Assembly: GCF_001747085.1 (NCBI RefSeq)
Contig: NZ_MDJD01000043.1
Coordinates: 310,001-374,000, forward strand
Direction of reading: 5' to 3'
DNA from: Flavivirga aquatica
GTDB lineage: Bacteria > Bacteroidota > Bacteroidia > Flavobacteriales > Flavobacteriaceae
DNA length: 64,000 bases
Below, piece by piece: positions 46,369 to 55,252 of the stretch (its first letter is position 1; each line of letters starts with the position of its first letter). Position numbers and translations under genes: made by a program. The notes under the pieces were generated by a model. The model saw nothing but the letters and a program-made list of their open reading frames with translations. It searched no databases and was not told where the DNA came from.

Positions 46369-47253
46369 ATGAGTATGACAATTTTAGACGGAAAAAAGGT
46401 TAGCAACGATATTAAAGATGAGATCGCTGTTGAGGTAAAAAAAATGAAAGCTAAAGGTGAGAAAGTACCTCATTTAGCAGCAATTATTGTTGGAAATGAT
46501 GGTGCAAGTTTAACCTATGTTGGAAGTAAAGTAAAAGCTTGTGAACGCGTTGGTTTTGAATCTACTTTAGTTCAAATGTCTAATACAACTAGTGAGGTTG
46601 AACTTTTAGATAAGATTAAAGAACTTAATGAAAACCCAGAAATAGATGGTTTTATAGTTCAGTTACCATTACCTCCTCAAATTAATGAGCAGAAAGTATT
46701 ATTAGCAGTTAATCCAGATAAAGATGTAGATGGGTTTCATCCTGCTAACTTTGGTAAAATGGCTTTAGATATGTCTACATTTATACCAGCTACCCCGTTT
46801 GGTATTTTAGAACTTTTAGATCGTTATGGTGTAGAAACAAAAGGAAAACATACTGTAGTTATTGGGCGTTCTCATATTGTTGGAAGACCAATGAGTATTT
46901 TAATGGGGCGTAAAGGTTTTCCAGGAAATTCAACTGTAACATTAACACACAGTCATACTAAAAATATTACTCAAATAACATCGCAAGCAGATATTATTAT
47001 TTCAGCATTAGGTGTTCCTAATTTCTTAAAAGCAGAAATGATTAAGGATGATGCTGTTATTGTCGATGTAGGTATTACAAGAGTAACAGACGAAACAAAA
47101 CCAAGAGGCTATAAAATAGTTGGTGATGTTGATTTTGCAAATGTTAGTAAAAAAGCAAGCTATATAACGCCTGTTCCTGGTGGTGTAGGACCAATGACGA
47201 TTGCTATGTTGCTTAAAAACACATTACTTGCCAGAGAAAGACATAATCAATAA
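46369..47253 (+). CDS. folD: Methylenetetrahydrofolate dehydrogenase/cyclohydrolase
   Basis: A 294-residue bifunctional FolD that interconverts 5,10-methylene-, methenyl- and 10-formyl-tetrahydrofolate. The substrate-site Lys is in TYVGSKVKACERVG; QLPLPPQ, DVDGFHP, GRSHIVGRP and TPVPGGVGPMT are all intact. It supplies methylene-THF to the MetF encoded 40 kb upstream. The ATG abuts the right inverted repeat of the preceding decayed element, so its leader derives from that element. Confidence 0.97.
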   Translation: MSMTILDGKKVSNDIKDEIAVEVKKMKAKGEKVPHLAAIIVGNDGASLTYVGSKVKACERVGFESTLVQMSNTTSEVELLDKIKELNENPEIDGFIVQLPLPPQINEQKVLLAVNPDKDVDGFHPANFGKMALDMSTFIPATPFGILELLDRYGVETKGKHTVVIGRSHIVGRPMSILMGRKGFPGNSTVTLTHSHTKNITQITSQADIIISALGVPNFLKAEMIKDDAVIVDVGITRVTDETKPRGYKIVGDVDFANVSKKASYITPVPGGVGPMTIAMLLKNTLLARERHNQ

Positions 47254-47276
47254 AAAAACTTAGGTGTAAAATAGAA

Positions 47277-47312
47277 AAAATGCATTACAAGTTTTAACTT
47301 GTAATGCATTTT
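47277..47312. terminator. Bidirectional terminator between folD and the lipoprotein array
   Basis: TGCATTACAAGTT and AACTTGTAATGCA form a 13-base-pair stem with A and T runs on its flanks, between convergent genes. Confidence 0.9.
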
Positions 47313-47323
47313 GATTTGTAATA

Positions 47324-48307
47324 TTAACGTATAGGGACTAATGTGTTTGACCCTTCTGGCATATGGCAATACACTTTCATGTTAGAAATGACCTCAAACT
47401 TATCTCCAGTTCTTCTATCTGTTACTGTAGCATCAAAACGTATTGCAGATTCTCCTTTATCTGTAGTACTCTCTAAGGCCACTACTTTTCCACCGCCATA
47501 AATTTTAACTTCATAGTTTTCTAAAGGATAAAATTTTACAGAAGGGTCTTCTAAGACAAAATCGAAACCTTTTACAGAAAATTTATTAAATAGTTCTTGC
47601 TTATAATATTTAGACTGTGTTTTTTCAAATTCCGATTGATAAAACATACCATAAAGCGTTTCTCTATCTTTTTGTTTTAAAATATCAATAATATTTTGGT
47701 AAGTGGATACTATTTTTTTTTCTAATAACTCAGGTTTTAATTTAGTGAGGTCTTGGCTTTCTGTCCAGCCAGTAAAATGATAAGGCACTTCGGCATCAAA
47801 AGTAAATTGATCTTCAAAAACCATAAGCCCCGTTCCTGCAAAATCTTGATAATCGGGATTATCTCTATTAGTTATTGTAGGCGTTTCATAAATAGTATGT
47901 CTTTTTCCTAATGAAAATTCTTGACCAATTTTTAAGGTCATGATATCCATTGAACTTGAAAAATCAACTCGAAAGGGCATTCCGCTTTCCGAAATATATT
48001 TTATACGCACGGTTTGGGTACCACTTTGTAATATATAATCGTTTATAGGGTGCATTACAGCGCTATTATCGCCATTATAATATTTTTTAAAAGGGATGTT
48101 GTTGATATAAATTTCCATAGCTTCAAAATGAGAACGGTTACTGCTTAAATAATAAGCATAACCATCATTTTTTTTATATGTAATAATAGTATTTGGTATG
48201 TCTTTAAATTTTTTCTCATTAGGGCCCATATGTTGTTTGGCTTGAGACTGGCATGCCAAGTTTAGAACACTAATAAAAATCAATACGATATATTTTAAGT
48301 AGGGCAT
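47324..48307 (-). CDS. Tandem lipoprotein paralogue, fourth and last in the array
   Basis: A 327-residue lipoprotein (signal ending VLNLAC, Cys19). All four paralogues share KQHMGPNEKKFKDIPNTI right after the lipidated region, an N-terminal beta-rich part (ITYKKNDGYAYYLSS, HFEAMEIYIN), a middle part with FAGTGLMVFEDQFTF, and a C-terminal part (SVKFYPLENYEVKIYG) ending LVPIR. This copy is nearly identical to its upstream neighbour up to about residue 190, but after that it is closer to the first copy (SAIRFDATVTDRRTGD), so it looks recombinant. No known family is recognised. It is separated from the next copy by 14 bases. Confidence 0.82.
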   Translation of the reverse strand: MPYLKYIVLIFISVLNLACQSQAKQHMGPNEKKFKDIPNTIITYKKNDGYAYYLSSNRSHFEAMEIYINNIPFKKYYNGDNSAVMHPINDYILQSGTQTVRIKYISESGMPFRVDFSSSMDIMTLKIGQEFSLGKRHTIYETPTITNRDNPDYQDFAGTGLMVFEDQFTFDAEVPYHFTGWTESQDLTKLKPELLEKKIVSTYQNIIDILKQKDRETLYGMFYQSEFEKTQSKYYKQELFNKFSVKGFDFVLEDPSVKFYPLENYEVKIYGGGKVVALESTTDKGESAIRFDATVTDRRTGDKFEVISNMKVYCHMPEGSNTLVPIR

Positions 48308-48321
48308 TTTGTTATTAAGAG

Positions 48322-49305
48322 TTAACGTATAGGGACTAATGTACTTGAGTCTTTAGGTTTATGGAATAATATACGTATATCAGAAATTCCTTCAAATTTT
48401 TTCCCTGTTCGTTTATTTGTAAATACTGCTTCAAAGCGCATTGGAGATTCTCCTTTATCTGTTGTACTTTCCAAAGTAACTATTTTCCCCTGACCATAAA
48501 TTTTAACCTCATAATTTTCTAAAGGGTAAAATTTAACCGAAGGATTTTCTAATACAAAATCATGGCCTTCTACTGAAAATTTATAAAATAATTTGTCATC
48601 AAAATATTTAGACTGTGTTTTTTCAAATTCTAATTGATAAAGTAAATCAAAAAGTGTTTCTCTATCTTTATTTTTAAAAATGTTTATTACATTTTGATAA
48701 GCTTCAACGATTTCTTTTTCTAATTGTTTGGGTTTTAATTTAGTCAAGTCTTGGCTTTCTGTCCAGCCAGTAAAATGATAAGGCACTTTGGCCTCAAAAG
48801 TAAATTGATCTTCAAAAACCATAAGCCCCGTTCCTGCAAAATCTTGATAATCGGGATTATCTCTATTAGTTATTGTAGGCGTTTCATAAATAGTATGTCT
48901 TTTTCCTAATGAAAATTCCTGACCAATTTTTAAGGTCATGATATCCATAGCGCTTGAAAAATCGACTCGAAAAGGCATTCCGCTTTCCGAAATATATTTT
49001 ATACGCACGGTTTGGGTACCACTTTGTAATATATAATCGTTTATAGGGTGCATTACAGCGCTATTATCTCCATTATAATATTTTTTAAAAGGGATGTCGT
49101 TAATATAAATTTCCATAGCTTCAAAATGAGAGCGACTACTACTTAAATAATAAGCATAACCATCATTTTTTTTATATGTAATAATAGTGTTGGGGATGTC
49201 TTTAAATTTTTTCTCATTAGGGCCCATATGTTGTTTGGCTTGAGATTCGCAAGCCAAGTTTAGAACACTAATAAAAATCAATACGATATATTTTAAGTAG
49301 GGCAT
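48322..49305 (-). CDS. Tandem lipoprotein paralogue, third in the array
   Basis: A 327-residue lipoprotein (VLNLAC lipobox, Cys19). Its first 190 residues differ from the following copy at only a handful of positions. The C-terminal half is distinct (ENKDRETLFDLLY-like region reading KNKDRETLFDLLYQ, then SPMRFEAVFTNKRTGKKF), so the variable part lies there. It keeps the shared LENYEVKIYG strand and the LVPIR end. The four genes lie head to tail with 13-14 base gaps and are surely co-transcribed. Function unknown. Confidence 0.82.
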   Translation of the reverse strand: MPYLKYIVLIFISVLNLACESQAKQHMGPNEKKFKDIPNTIITYKKNDGYAYYLSSSRSHFEAMEIYINDIPFKKYYNGDNSAVMHPINDYILQSGTQTVRIKYISESGMPFRVDFSSAMDIMTLKIGQEFSLGKRHTIYETPTITNRDNPDYQDFAGTGLMVFEDQFTFEAKVPYHFTGWTESQDLTKLKPKQLEKEIVEAYQNVINIFKNKDRETLFDLLYQLEFEKTQSKYFDDKLFYKFSVEGHDFVLENPSVKFYPLENYEVKIYGQGKIVTLESTTDKGESPMRFEAVFTNKRTGKKFEGISDIRILFHKPKDSSTLVPIR

Positions 49306-49318
49306 TTTGTTTTTTTAA

Positions 49319-50299
49319 TTAACGTATAGGAACTAATGTGTTTGAACCTTTAGGTTTGTGAAATAAAATTTTAAAATACGATGTTATATCCACTTTTTTC
49401 CCTGTTCGTCTGTCTGTTCCTGTATTGTCAAAACGAATTGCGTAATCCCCTTTGTTTTTGGTACTCTCTAAAGCAACCACTTTTCCGTGCCCATAAATTT
49501 TAACCTCATAATTTTCTAAAGGGTAAAATTTTACAGAAGGATCTTCTAAAACAAAACTATAACCTCCTGTAAATTTATCGAATAGTTCTTTATCAAAATA
49601 TTTAGACTGTGTTTTTTCAAATTCCGATTGATAAAACATACCAAAAAGGGTTTCTCTATCTTTTTGTTTACAAATATCAATAATGTTTTGATGGGCAGCT
49701 ACTACTTCTTTTTCTAATTGTTCAGGTTTTAATTTGGTGAGGTCTTGGCTTTCTGTCCAGCTAGTAAAATGATAAGGGACTTCGGCCTCAAAAGTAAACT
49801 GATCTTCAAAAACCATAAGGCCTGCTCCTGCAAAATCTTGATAATCGGGATTATCTCTATTAGTTATTGTAGGCGTTTCATAGACAAGTTCACTTTCAGC
49901 TGATGAAAACTCTTGACCAATTTTCAGTGTTTTTAAATCGATTGAACTCGTAAAATCGACTCGAAAAGGATTTCCACTTTCCGAAATATATTTTATACGC
50001 ACGGTTTGGGTGCCACTTTTTAGAATATAATCGTTTATAGAAAATAAAGCAGCATCGTTATCGCTATTATAATATTTTTTAAAAGGGATGTCGTTAATAT
50101 AAATTTCCATAGCTTCAAAATGAGAGCGACTACTACTTAAATAATAAGCATAACCATCATTTTTTTTATATGTAATAATAGTATTTGGTATGTCTTTAAA
50201 TTTTTTCTCATTAGGGCCCATATGTTGTTTGGCTTGAGACTCGCAAGTCAAATTTATAACACCAATAAAAAACAATAGGATATATTTTAAATAATGCAT
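49319..50299 (-). CDS. Tandem lipoprotein paralogue, second in the array
   Basis: A 326-residue lipoprotein (signal ending VINLTC, Cys19). It has its own variants at residues about 80-145 (NDAALFSINDY, SSAESELVYE) and in the C-terminal third (DKELFDKFTGGYSF, NKGDYAIRFDNTG), while the regions around MGPNEKKF, NRDNPDYQDFAG and LENYEVKIYGHGK are shared with the others. Conserved and variable blocks therefore alternate along the protein. No enzymatic motif was seen. Confidence 0.82.
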   Translation of the reverse strand: MHYLKYILLFFIGVINLTCESQAKQHMGPNEKKFKDIPNTIITYKKNDGYAYYLSSSRSHFEAMEIYINDIPFKKYYNSDNDAALFSINDYILKSGTQTVRIKYISESGNPFRVDFTSSIDLKTLKIGQEFSSAESELVYETPTITNRDNPDYQDFAGAGLMVFEDQFTFEAEVPYHFTSWTESQDLTKLKPEQLEKEVVAAHQNIIDICKQKDRETLFGMFYQSEFEKTQSKYFDKELFDKFTGGYSFVLEDPSVKFYPLENYEVKIYGHGKVVALESTKNKGDYAIRFDNTGTDRRTGKKVDITSYFKILFHKPKGSNTLVPIR

Positions 50300-50313
50300 T
50301 TTGTTTTTTAATA

Positions 50314-51309
50314 TTAACGTATAGGTATTAGTGTATTTGAACCTTCTGGTTTGTGTAATAATATACGCATATTAGAGATGACTTCAAACTCATCTCCAGT
50401 TCTTCTATCTGTTACTGTAGCATCAAAACGTATTGCAGATTCTCCTTTATCTGTAGTGCTTTCTAGAGTGACTACTTTTCCATGACCATAAATTTTTACT
50501 TCATAGTTTTCTAAAGGATGAAATTTCACAGAAGGATCTTCTAGCACAAAATTGAAACCTTCTACAGAAAGTTTATTAAATAGTTCTTCACTGTAATATT
50601 TAGATTGTGTTTTTTCAAATTCCGATTGATAAAACATACCATAGAGTGTTTCTTTATCTTTTTGTTTTAAAATATCAATAATGTTTTGGTGAGCTGTTAC
50701 CACTTCTTTTTCTAATAGCTCAGGTTTTAATTTAGTCAAGTCTTGGCTTTTTGTCCAGCTAGTAAAATGATAAGGTACTTCGGCTTCAAAAGTAAACTGA
50801 TCCTCAAAAATCATAAGACCTGCTCCAGCAAAATCTCCAATTAAAGGATCATCGTCGTTAAAAATTTTAGGAACTTCGTATATGGTACGACTTTTTCCTA
50901 ATGAAAATTCTTGACCAATTTTTAACGCCATAAGATCTATTGAACTTGAAAAATCGACTCGAAAAGGATTTCCGCTTTCCGAAATGTATTTTATACGCAC
51001 GGTTTGGGTACCGCTTTGTAATATATAATCGTTTATAGGGTGCATTACAGCACTATTATCGCCATTATAATATTTTTTAAAAGGGATGTCGTTAATATAA
51101 ATTTCCATAGCTTCAAAATGAGAACGACTACTACTTAAGTAATAGGCATAACCATCATTTTTTTTATATGTAATAATAGTATTTGGTATGTCTTTAAATT
51201 TTTTCTCATTAGGGCCCATATGTTGTTTTTTTTGCGTGTTGCAGTTAATGCTTAGTAGTGCTATTGTAAGTAGAAAAATCCACCTGTGGTGCTTTAGGCG
51301 CTGTAACAT
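50314..51309 (-). CDS. Tandem lipoprotein paralogue, first in the array
   Basis: A 331-residue lipoprotein with a signal peptide unlike the other three (MLQRLKHHRWIFLLTIALLS, lipobox SINC). From KQHMGPNEKKF onward it follows the family. Its middle (EVPKIFNDDDPLIGDFAGAG) is unique, whereas its C-terminal part is nearly that of the last copy. Its first 65 bases overlap the end of the large upstream gene in another frame, so the signal peptide is encoded inside that gene. This suggests translational coupling between the large protein and the first lipoprotein. Confidence 0.82.
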   Translation of the reverse strand: MLQRLKHHRWIFLLTIALLSINCNTQKKQHMGPNEKKFKDIPNTIITYKKNDGYAYYLSSSRSHFEAMEIYINDIPFKKYYNGDNSAVMHPINDYILQSGTQTVRIKYISESGNPFRVDFSSSIDLMALKIGQEFSLGKSRTIYEVPKIFNDDDPLIGDFAGAGLMIFEDQFTFEAEVPYHFTSWTKSQDLTKLKPELLEKEVVTAHQNIIDILKQKDKETLYGMFYQSEFEKTQSKYYSEELFNKLSVEGFNFVLEDPSVKFHPLENYEVKIYGHGKVVTLESTTDKGESAIRFDATVTDRRTGDEFEVISNMRILLHKPEGSNTLIPIR

Positions 51310-54115
51310 GTTTTGAGTTGTTTTTATTTGTTGTTGCTAAATTTTTAAAGGTTTTTACTAAGTATATTCTAGGTTCTTGCCAGGTAAATGGTTTTAAAAC
51401 TTGTATTTTTTCCCATTTAGCAGTATCGCCACCACCAGATTTATGTTTCATACCAAAAATACCTGCTGAAATTTCTGCGTCAACCTTATATTTCCCATTG
51501 GCTCCGGTAAAATAATAGCTGTTTTGGTAGTACAAACCATGTTCTTTATGGTAGCCAAAACGGGTTTCCATACCTATAGTGCCATTAATATCAAACTTGG
51601 TATCGACTTTAATATTATAAGGTATGGGGATTCCTATTATTCTAAAATCTCCTTGTTTATCTATATCAAGTATAGTTTTTACTTCACAAGTAATATACCT
51701 GTCGGCTTTTATAACATCGCCTGCTTTAAAGGGTATTTTACTTTTTCCTACTTGGTCTCGAGCATTTTTGGTTAAAGTAAAAACTTCGGTATAGGTGTTG
51801 TATTTAAGGTTTAGATCTATATCTATTTTCCCTTCAAAAATGGCTTTAAGTCCTACTTTACCGCCAGGAAATTCAAAATCGAACTTTTGGGTAGTTTTAA
51901 GACCTATAAGGGGCGCTGCTTGTAAATTACACTCTAGTACTGTAGCTATATCGCCTGTTTTTTCTTGTTGGCGGTACATGCCATAATTAATAGCGAGCTG
52001 TGGGTAGGTAACTTCTATATTGTATTTACTACCTAGATCTTTTAAATCTTTACTTATGTTTTGTGCCTTTTTAGCTATTTTACCTAGTTTAGTTTGTAAA
52101 TTTTTACCTCGTGTTAAATAAATTAATAATAGCTCTATAATTAAAGGTAGCAGTGCTATTAGTATCATTTGGTAATGCAAATAGGCTTTATAAGGCTGCA
52201 GTTGGCTATAGTTTATTTCTTCGCCATCGGCTATCATGTGGAAGCCTGTTTTTTGTTCTGGAGAAGGGCTATTTACATATTTTTTAATCATGGACAGCAT
52301 TTCTTTACCTACGCCCATTTTTTCTAAAATGGGTTTTAACGGGTCGAACAGCCAATCTACAATGTCTTTTACATAACTAACGGCGTCTGCTTTTAGTTCT
52401 GGTAAGTCTACTTTGGTGTTGTTAAACCAGAGTTCTTTTTTAGGGTTGTACATGTAATGGTATACAAACACAACATCTGGGTATACTTTAAATACGGGGG
52501 TGCGTACGTAACGGCAAGTTTGTATAACTATGGGTAAATATTCTGGTTTTATTTGAAAGGTTAGGTATTTTAATAAAAATGTATGCTCGTTGTAAGCATC
52601 GTAGGGATAGGCTAGCCTAAATTTAAGTTGCTCTTGGGTACGTTTGCCTAACTCTTTAAATACGGGGGTGTCTTCAAAACGGTTTTGTGCAAACAATTCC
52701 CATTTTTTACTTTTAGTTTCTCTTCCAATAATTACAGCAGTGTTGCTGTCTTTTTCTATGTCGTAATCTGGTACAATAAAGATGTTATCTTTATGAGATT
52801 TGCTTCGTCCCGTTGCATTATCGAAGCCTGCTTCGTAGCATTCTTGGGTATCTACATCTTTTAATAAAATGGTAATTTCGTGCGTGTTATTTTTGTTGCC
52901 AGCAACATACTCTAGTATTTCGGTGGTTTTGTTTGCACTTAGGCAGCCGTTACCTTCTTCTTTTAATAAGTATACAGGTGTGTTTACACCATCGTCTACT
53001 TGAATAGAACTATAACCACACTCCTCATAATCTTGGGTAACTAGTGGGGCTTCGTATATTTCGACTATTTGTGGTATCCATTCTTGCTCATCGGTGTCTA
53101 TAGACCACGCGTCTTTGTAGTTTATTTTAAAGGTAATTTCTTTTTTTAATTTTTTTACTTGCTCCTCGGTATATGGCGCATGCATAACGGCACGGTTAGG
53201 TACTAATACAATGCTTAGTTTTCCTGTTTTTATAGAGTCTTCGTTATTAGTGCCTGCTTCGTGGTTTAAGGTGTCTATCCATTCGGGTTTTATATATAAC
53301 TCGTAGCGTTGTTCGATGTTATAATCTAAAGCAGGGTTGTCTATATTTCTATTTAATGATATGTGTTCTTGTTCTAGTACTTTACCATCTACAGTAACCG
53401 TGAGTTCTATATCGTAATAAGGGACATTATGTAATGCAATATATAGGTCTACGATATTGCTATATTCTAGCTTAGTTTCTAAGGCTTGAATATCTTTGTG
53501 TATAAATTGTAGTTTTCTCTCTTGTGTATTTAAACGTTTTTTTGCGTAAAAAGTGGTGATTTGGGGGGTGTCTACAGCGATTACAAATGCGCCTTGAGAC
53601 ATCCATCCTGGTCTATAATTAACACCTTCTAGCCATATGCCTGCTCCTAAGGTATTACATTTATAGGTAATATAGCCAAAGGTGTCTTTACCCATTAACT
53701 TTTGGTAGCTTGCTTTAGCGTAATTTTTACCTACATATTTGGTGCCTTCCTCTGTGTATTTTTCGCCTTTATGGTCTTGATAGCCTTCGTTTAAAAAGTT
53801 AAGGTGTTCGGCTAACGTTCTTGACTGTTCTTTACTTTTTTCTTTACCTTTTACCTTAAAGCTTAACCATTTATGTGTTTTAAAGTTGTGATAAGACTGG
53901 GCAACCCAATATACATCCCTTTGTGTGGCTTCTTTATTAATGGCCTTTATGGCTATAATTCTAAAATTAACGGTTTTATCTTTAGGTATTAAAAAGACAT
54001 AATAACCTTGATAAATTTCGCGTCTAACTGAGCGATCGTCTGTTGTAATTTCTTTATCGGCAAAGTTGTTTTCTTTTTTTACTTTATTGTCATCTGGGTT
54101 TAATAGTGTACTCAT
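51245..54115 (-). CDS. Large protein of unknown family, head of the lipoprotein array
   Basis: A 956-residue protein that I do not recognise. It has no signal peptide. Residues about 30-330 are beta-rich (IYQGYYVFLIPKD, YWVAQSYHNFKTHKWLSFKVKG, ITFKINYKDAW), with Ig-like texture. A repeated cysteine-bearing region (YEECGYSS, NGCLSANKT, TQECYEAG) lies near 365-435. A single strongly hydrophobic segment sits around 655-675 (MILIALLPLIIELLLIYLT), followed by a basic helix. Residues about 690-900 are amphipathic beta strands (KVGLKAIFEGKIDIDLNLKYN, IKVDTKFDINGTIGMETRFGYH) ending in a polar tail. It heads an operon with four lipoproteins. A large unsignalled protein with late membrane segment and downstream lipoproteins is compatible with an exported effector, but this is inference. 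Confidence 0.75.
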   Translation of the reverse strand: MSTLLNPDDNKVKKENNFADKEITTDDRSVRREIYQGYYVFLIPKDKTVNFRIIAIKAINKEATQRDVYWVAQSYHNFKTHKWLSFKVKGKEKSKEQSRTLAEHLNFLNEGYQDHKGEKYTEEGTKYVGKNYAKASYQKLMGKDTFGYITYKCNTLGAGIWLEGVNYRPGWMSQGAFVIAVDTPQITTFYAKKRLNTQERKLQFIHKDIQALETKLEYSNIVDLYIALHNVPYYDIELTVTVDGKVLEQEHISLNRNIDNPALDYNIEQRYELYIKPEWIDTLNHEAGTNNEDSIKTGKLSIVLVPNRAVMHAPYTEEQVKKLKKEITFKINYKDAWSIDTDEQEWIPQIVEIYEAPLVTQDYEECGYSSIQVDDGVNTPVYLLKEEGNGCLSANKTTEILEYVAGNKNNTHEITILLKDVDTQECYEAGFDNATGRSKSHKDNIFIVPDYDIEKDSNTAVIIGRETKSKKWELFAQNRFEDTPVFKELGKRTQEQLKFRLAYPYDAYNEHTFLLKYLTFQIKPEYLPIVIQTCRYVRTPVFKVYPDVVFVYHYMYNPKKELWFNNTKVDLPELKADAVSYVKDIVDWLFDPLKPILEKMGVGKEMLSMIKKYVNSPSPEQKTGFHMIADGEEINYSQLQPYKAYLHYQMILIALLPLIIELLLIYLTRGKNLQTKLGKIAKKAQNISKDLKDLGSKYNIEVTYPQLAINYGMYRQQEKTGDIATVLECNLQAAPLIGLKTTQKFDFEFPGGKVGLKAIFEGKIDIDLNLKYNTYTEVFTLTKNARDQVGKSKIPFKAGDVIKADRYITCEVKTILDIDKQGDFRIIGIPIPYNIKVDTKFDINGTIGMETRFGYHKEHGLYYQNSYYFTGANGKYKVDAEISAGIFGMKHKSGGGDTAKWEKIQVLKPFTWQEPRIYLVKTFKNLATTNKNNSKHVTAPKAPQVDFSTYNSTTKH

Positions 54116-54325
54116 TCTACCGAATTTAAATCATGTTTTACGTTTTTTAATATGCTATTATTATAAACTAAGAGAGGTATTTTGAGTTGTTATATATTTG
54201 TATAGTTAAATTTGGTGTAAAATGTAATAGTTATACCAAAGGGGCTTTTATTTCTAAAATCTTGATATCCTGTAAAAGGTTAGTAAGCTTTGTAAATACT
54301 TGTTTTGGTGTGTAATTATTACTTT

Positions 54326-54360
54326 ATTACGGGATAAATGTAAGATTTTATTCCCGTAAT
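54326..54360. other. Inverted repeat in the leader of the large-protein operon
   Basis: ATTACGGGA (54326-54334) and TCCCGTAAT (54352-54360) form nine base pairs around a 17-base spacer. It lies about 210 bases upstream of the operon start in a 359-base gap (54116-54474) that otherwise shows no gene. It could be an operator or an RNA hairpin; no T tract follows on the relevant strand. Confidence 0.5.
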
Positions 54361-54474
54361 ACGTGCTTCTTTTTTTTAGTATTTTGTGGAATATGTAGTT
54401 GTTGTAGTTGTAAACTTTTAATTTTACAGCTTAGTTTTGTGAAGATTTATTTTAACTTTCTTGTTTTTAAATAA

Positions 54475-55233
54475 TTAGCGATTTCTCCTATTAACAGTTT
54501 GTTTATATTCCTTAGTAGAAGTGCTAATTAAATTATTTAATTCTTTAAACTCTGTTTTAGTTAATTCTCGATATTCACCAATAGGCATATCTAAATTAAT
54601 ATTCATAATTCTAACCCGTTTAAGCGTTTGTACCTCATAATTTAAATAGTCGCACATACGTCTAATTTGTCTATTTAAGCCTTGAGTAAGTATGATTTTA
54701 AAAGTGTAAGTACTTAGTTTTTCAACTTGACACTTTTTAGTGGTTTTATTTAAATCTGCGAGCGGGATACCTCCAGACATGCGTTCAATAAATGTTTGAG
54801 AAATAGGTTTGTCTACCGTAACTACGTATTCCTTTTCATGGTTATTACTTGCTCTAAGAATTTTATTTACAATATCGCCATCATCGGTTAAAAGAATTAA
54901 GCCTTCGCTAGGTTTATCAAGTCTACCAATAGGAAAAATACGTTTTGGGTAATTTATAAAATCAATAATATTATCTTTCTCTACGCTAGTATCTGTAGTA
55001 CAAACAATGCCTACAGGTTTATTAAAAGCAAGGTAAGTAAAAGATACTTTGGCGTTTTTAATATCTTTTCCATCTACTTGCACAGTATCGTTTGGGCTAA
55101 TTTTAGTCCCTTTTTCTGGAATTTCACCGTTTATGGTTACTCTACCTGCTTCAATAAGTCGGTCTGCTTCTCTGCGAGAACAATGCCCAACTTCACTTAA
55201 AAACTTGTTAATACGTTTTAATTGTTCTTCCAT
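54475..55233 (-). CDS. rluF: 23S rRNA pseudouridine synthase RluF-type
   Basis: A 252-residue RsuA-family pseudouridine synthase. An S4 RNA-binding domain covers residues 5-60 (RINKFLSEVGHCSRREADRLI), and the catalytic domain contains GRLDKPSEGLILLT with the active-site Asp, KEYVV and GLNRQIRRMCDYL. The VGIVCTTD and LKRVRIMNI segments are those of RluF, which modifies U2604 of 23S rRNA. It is the last gene of a compact five-gene minus-strand cluster, 19 bases after the hydrolase. Confidence 0.92.
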   Translation of the reverse strand: MEEQLKRINKFLSEVGHCSRREADRLIEAGRVTINGEIPEKGTKISPNDTVQVDGKDIKNAKVSFTYLAFNKPVGIVCTTDTSVEKDNIIDFINYPKRIFPIGRLDKPSEGLILLTDDGDIVNKILRASNNHEKEYVVTVDKPISQTFIERMSGGIPLADLNKTTKKCQVEKLSTYTFKIILTQGLNRQIRRMCDYLNYEVQTLKRVRIMNINLDMPIGEYRELTKTEFKELNNLISTSTKEYKQTVNRRNR

Positions 55234-55252
55234 TTAGCAAAAATACAATAAT

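Noticed and set aside
47324..51309. Direct repeats of about 1 kb as an assembly artefact
   Set aside because: The copies differ at many positions, have distinct private segments and keep open frames, so a genuine gene array is more likely.
51318..51986. Several open frames on the plus strand opposite the 956-residue gene
   Set aside because: They lie antisense to a long continuous coding frame, are hydrophobic by reverse-frame bias and lack start signals.
47324..54115. Type VI or other secretion system locus
   Set aside because: No sheath, Hcp, VgrG, ATPase or baseplate gene is present in the window, so the effector idea remains only a hypothesis.
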